NCBI GenBank assembly: GCA_004123355.1
Contig: SCHM01000001.1
Location: forward strand, 9,310,193 to 9,374,192
From: Amphirosellinia nigrospora
Lineage: Eukaryota > Ascomycota > Sordariomycetes > Xylariales > Xylariaceae
Direction of reading: 5' to 3'
Length of the DNA: 64,000 nt
Position 1 is the first letter of the stretch, and each line of letters opens with the position of its first letter. This document shows, piece after piece, positions 60,220-64,000 of the stretch. The notes under the pieces were generated by a model, which worked only from the letters and a program-made list of their open reading frames with translations, searched no databases and was not told where the DNA came from. Made by a program: the position numbers and the translations under genes.

Positions 60220-62581
60220 CTTACCAGAAGCAGTGGCTGAAATGAGGGTTCTGGGAAGGGAGCTGTAATCGTGTGAAGTAGTTTGTTTTAGATCAGTTGC
60301 AGAGGAAACTGACTTGCAGAAAGAACGGAGGAAAGGAAAAGCAGGTGTGAGGAGAGAATATATAGTCAGGGATTGCGGGGCGTTGCCCTGGAGCGATAGA
60401 AGGTCACGGGGGCAACCAAAAGGTTGAGGGTATATTCCAACACCTGAGGTATCGCCAGAATACGTTGGGGGGTGGGTGTCGATAGTTGCTTGGCAGCGTG
60501 TCCTCAGTGTGCATGGGCCATGCCAGAGCGAACCGCCTCGAATAAAGATAATCCGAAGAATGGTGATAATGCGGGGCGACGCCGGCTTCGATGTGAGAAA
60601 TCGGTTCACGATACTAGTTTTGGTGTTTAGGTAGCCCCGTCAATGAGCATGTCCAACCCATCCTAAGCCCACAGGTGTCCGCTCTCTGAAAGCTATGAAA
60701 TCGAGGCTTCGATTTTGCTCGTCACTTGATTATCATTGTCATCCCGCCAAATTTTCAACAGTATCAACTCCAAGGGTCAGACACCTACTGGTCTCACGTT
60801 GAAGGAAAGATCATGGATTTTTTGAGTGCACAAGCTTGATAACGAGTGGCTTATGCTAATTTAAGTGACAACCAAATCGGTAGGAGGCCTACTAGCGTCT
60901 CATTCACATGGGGATTGTACATGGTCATTGCATTATTTTAGAGAAGCTGTATATATACAAGATTGACTGATAGATCAACGCCAAATAAGTCAAACAACCT
61001 CTCCTACCAGCAATGCTTGCTTCTCATCATAATGCGTGCAAACCGAATGAAGTCTATGCAAAACATATAGTGGATTGCCTTATAATCATTATATTTGCGT
61101 ACACATCAATGTATCTATACTTTGCTTGAAGGTAACACAAACCTGGTTCAGTCACGCTATAGTCGACCCGTCATTCCAGTCGCTTTGCTTGCGCTAACAA
61201 TCGTGCTTGCGTCAATCAGTGTGTATATTCATTAACGGATCGCAAAACTAGCGTCCAGAAAACTAGGCGTCAAGGGTGGCAAAATCTGTCCAACCCCTTT
61301 ACCCCTATGATGAGTCAGCAAATGGTTTGGTACTGGGTGTTCGATGCTGCAATTGATTAGATAACGGCCGCCTAAACAAGCGATGAGGCTGATACGATTG
61401 CTATTGGATAGTTATTGAGAATACATACTGTTAGTACGAAGTAATTTTGAAATCAAAGAGGTCACAATTCAGAATAGTCAAATTCAGGAACGTAATCAGT
61501 AGATTTGCTATTAATAATGTATACTTTTAATTAATTCCGTATTTCATTACAAAGCCCAAGACATAGGAGAAGACAATGAAATTTACGATCCTAGACAGCA
61601 GTCGTCGCCTACTGCTCTATGTTTGTAGGACTTACCTCGCCAATTCCGTTCCTCGCCGAGACAAGCCTCGAGACATTTCTAAAGAAATTGTGGAAGTAAT
61701 ACGCGACGACGGTTTTCATGGGGCATGGTGTTTATTTAACCATGCGCTTCAGCTGAAAGCACATGAGACGTGGAACAATATCCACGACACATCATCGCCC
61801 GAGAAAGACGCATACCGTCACGTAGCCATTGGAGCATCTAACCCCTTCTGTACTGAAGGGGCTATCTAACCATCTAAGACGCGAATTATGAATCGAGCAT
61901 AATGCTGTTCGGGGTACCGGAGTTGGGAACTAGGGGGTGCAGGTTACGGGTCCATAGCTCGTCTTCACTATGACCTCTTACCAAGTTCAAAGTGGCATCC
62001 CAACTTGCCATAGGGAGATCCCATTGATCTTTGACATAGCAATGAAGAAATTCTCGAAGGGGCTCTGTAATTTGAGGGCTCATGAATACTGACTGGGCTC
62101 TAGCTCGGGCTAGGGGTCCTGGCTCGAGTTGGGACCGAGCCCGTAAAGCGGTGCTAACTCAGCGCCACAAGATCAACATTATTTGGTTATGTTTGAAATT
62201 GTGCGTACTAATCTCTCAGCTGCAGCTGGGTTCTCTTTGATTGGATTGAACACACATTTAATCCCCTCGGGATTTGTGTTGCGGGAGTTTGCTCAGACAT
62301 CTTGATAAAATTGTGTAGCGGAATGGATGAGCTAACTTGTATTAATTTCGCAGTTCCACGCAAATTCGTGTTTGAGATGAGTGAACTGAGATTCAAGGCG
62401 TTTTAGTTCAATTATAAAGCTGGGATTTGCGCGCTATATAATCAATAATCCTAATTGCAATGCCTTTGTTGCAGCCTGCCTTTGTGGCATAAACAATAGC
62501 GCTGTATCTTAAACAGCCCTTTTCAAAGGGTGACAGCTGTTTTTCTTTTCCCTCCCAAGTTGCATGCATCCTAACAATTAA
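60220..62581. other. 2.4-kb interval, no gene confirmed
   Basis: The left part, to about 60350, is the duplicated promoter region of copy B. A plus frame at 61576-61869 begins with an ATG and contains PRRDKPRDISKEIVEVIRDD, but no family is recognised; it could be a small orphan gene or chance. Minus frames at 61886-62083 and 62208-62396 show no motif. Confidence 0.4.
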
Positions 62582-63530
62582 CTAAAGTAGAGTTTCACCA
62601 AACGAGCGAGCGCTACCCTCTAAACTTGTAAGCATGCCCTTGCTCTTGAAGAGCTTGGAATATATCCTATTCATGCGTGCGCGCAACCACCTACGAGCCT
62701 TTTCAAGATGACAGTTTGAAAGAAAATTAAGGACTAGGAGGGCAACGGCACAGAAAAGCAATTTCCGCAACGAACCCTCAGAACCAAGGTGTAAGACTAT
62801 GAATAGAATGGCATAGCCAATCCCAAGTATGGATAATGTCTCATTTGTGCCGCCAATAATATCGGTGTGGGTACGACGGTAATGGATAACGGACTCGACT
62901 TGGGCAATGGTGTTCTCCATCTGGCCATGCCATTGAACTATTGCAAGAGTTAGCATTGCATCTAGCGCAGATTGGATTGAAGTTCTATCACTTGCCAATC
63001 TCGCCAGGAGCGCGGACATGTCTATCGCATCTAGTGTCTCGAGAATTAAAGCGCGAACGGTGGAAAACTTGCTGTGCCTCAACAACAGTAAAGCCTCTAT
63101 AGGGAATTCCCTGGCGAACACGGCGATGAGGGATACAACGCCGAATTCCAGTGGCAGGCTCCGATTTTCGCCACCATGATAGTCGTATCGTGGGGAAGGT
63201 CTGCTGGCACTGGCCATGGAGGAGTGTTCCAGGCTAGATGAATGGTTAGAGTAAAATATACGTAATATCACACTCACTCAGCCATAACCACTCACCGATC
63301 ATGAACCAGATATATGAGCAGATACCATAGACAGAACGATGGTGACTGTGAGACTTTACTAGCAATGACAAGCCACTATAGTCGTCTCTTTCGCTCAATA
63401 GAGCAAGAATTGTTGACAACTCGTGCAATTTCTGATCCGCCACCACTTTTTCAATCACTGTTTCAATAAGCTGGTCGAGGTCAAAGGGGTCAAAGTCAGG
63501 AGAGCCAGAGGAGTAACCGGAGTCGGACAT
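62582..63530 (-). CDS. Hypothetical protein with two C-terminal membrane segments
   Basis: Exon 1 starts at 63530 (MSDSGYSSGSPDFDPFDLDQ) and reads to YGICSYIWFMIG near 63297. Exon 2 runs from about 63233 to the stop at 62582. A good donor GTGAGT (63295) and acceptor ATCTAG (63234) do not agree in phase; donors GTGGTT or GTTATG a few bases on would, so the exact splice is open. The second half is helical (ALILETLDAIDMSALLARLA), with two hydrophobic segments, GIGYAILFIVLHLG and KLLFCAVALLVLNFL, then a basic amphipathic tail (KARRWLRARMNRIYSKLFKS). About 300 residues. No known family; likely a fungal membrane-anchored orphan. Confidence 0.6.
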
Positions 63531-64000
63531 CTTTGAGAGAGGCTTTGTAGTTGCTATCTTCTGAGTTGCTTATTGTTCGAATATTAAGACGTTGTCTGGT
63601 AAATGAATGCACAGAGTTTTGACGGGTTTTTTAGTGTGTTAGTACAAGAGAAGAGAGAAGACGTGTTAAAGGCCTTAACAGTACTCAATGAATATGTATA
63701 TGATCTACTAGGTAGGCAAGTACATAGATAAGTAATATTGAAGGTAAGTAGGCACCTTGGGTAAGTAGGTATGGTAAGTGCCTAGTTCAAAAAGGTATCT
63801 AGGTACCTAATTCAGATACCTCCTTGGGAGTTACCTTCTATCCGCTTTAACAGCTTCAATCGGAAGGCACGAAGGAGCACTGCGAAGGGCAATTATCACT
63901 TATTACCTAGTATAACCGTTTCATATGGATAAGTAGGTAGGTAACCTACCATCCCGGTGCAAGAATAACTTTAGGCTACTTTGAGTTGCCTGTCTTAGTT
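63531..64000. other. Upstream region with TAGGTA-type short repeats
   Basis: From about 63705 to 63945 the sequence is dense in GTAGGTA, AAGTAGG and TAGGTACCTA words, including TATCTAGGTACCTA at 63796-63809. No gene was seen before the window ends. Confidence 0.5.

Noticed and set aside
60079-60609. 176-residue minus-strand frame with LHLHS repeats
   Set aside because: It is the translation of the minisatellite and promoter of copy B; the repeat is in the DNA and copy A has no such frame.
61576-61869. 97-residue plus-strand frame
   Set aside because: Starts with ATG and looks partly protein-like, but no family, signal peptide or neighbour supports it; left as an open possibility only.
1-64000. 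tRNA, rRNA, CRISPR, biosynthetic core genes (PKS, NRPS, terpene cyclase)
   Set aside because: None was recognised on either strand; scattered P450, EthD, NmrA, cupin and tyrosinase genes are not contiguous enough to call a cluster.

Overview
The window comes from a filamentous ascomycete, most likely a Sordariomycete-type Pezizomycotina. The evidence is short GT..AG introns of about 50-100 nt, family markers typical of these fungi (PEX13, a CPFFKRN-type zinc-finger protein, DUF3176 and HET proteins, a short tyrosinase, a CYP68-like P450), and large blocks saturated with C:G to T:A change, the signature of repeat-induced point mutation (RIP). No tRNA, rRNA or CRISPR array was seen. LAYOUT. 0-9.5 kb is gene-bearing: the 3' end of a mitochondrial-type aspartyl-tRNA synthetase, an intact three-exon PEX13, a RIP-killed DUF3176 membrane-protein gene, a four-exon NmrA-like gene with two 1-nt deletions, and a small cupin. 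9.58-15.8 kb is an AT-rich block with imperfect inverted ends, a candidate 8-bp target duplication and a short second copy joined head to tail; it looks like a dead TIR DNA transposon. 15.8-28.7 kb is gene-bearing again: a CPFFKRN-type protein, a single-pass cysteine-containing membrane protein, a GNAT acetyltransferase, an EthD-domain protein and a cytochrome P450. 28.67-48.34 kb is a 19.7-kb AT-rich block bracketed by about 175-bp direct repeats. Inside it sits a second element with 200-204-bp LTRs and a perfect 5-bp target duplication (TAGAA), so one LTR fossil is nested in another. 48.9-64 kb holds a D-lactate dehydrogenase gene riddled with 1-nt indels, a small secreted protein, an intact tyrosinase, a broken HET-domain gene, a tandem pair of small cysteine-rich genes (one open, one frameshifted) separated by a local repeat family, and a two-TM protein. 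HOW IT FITS TOGETHER. This is a two-speed genome segment. Housekeeping genes (AspRS, PEX13, D-LDH) flank accessory genes typical of subtelomeric or lineage-specific regions. There is no convincing biosynthetic cluster: P450, tyrosinase, EthD, NmrA and cupin genes are scattered and separated by dead elements. The two signals most worth following are (a) the unexplained cysteine-rich tandem family at 56.9-60.4 kb and (b) the repeated occurrence of single-base deletions, many in short homopolymers, in otherwise well-preserved genes, which suggests sequence error in parts of the assembly rather than true gene death.
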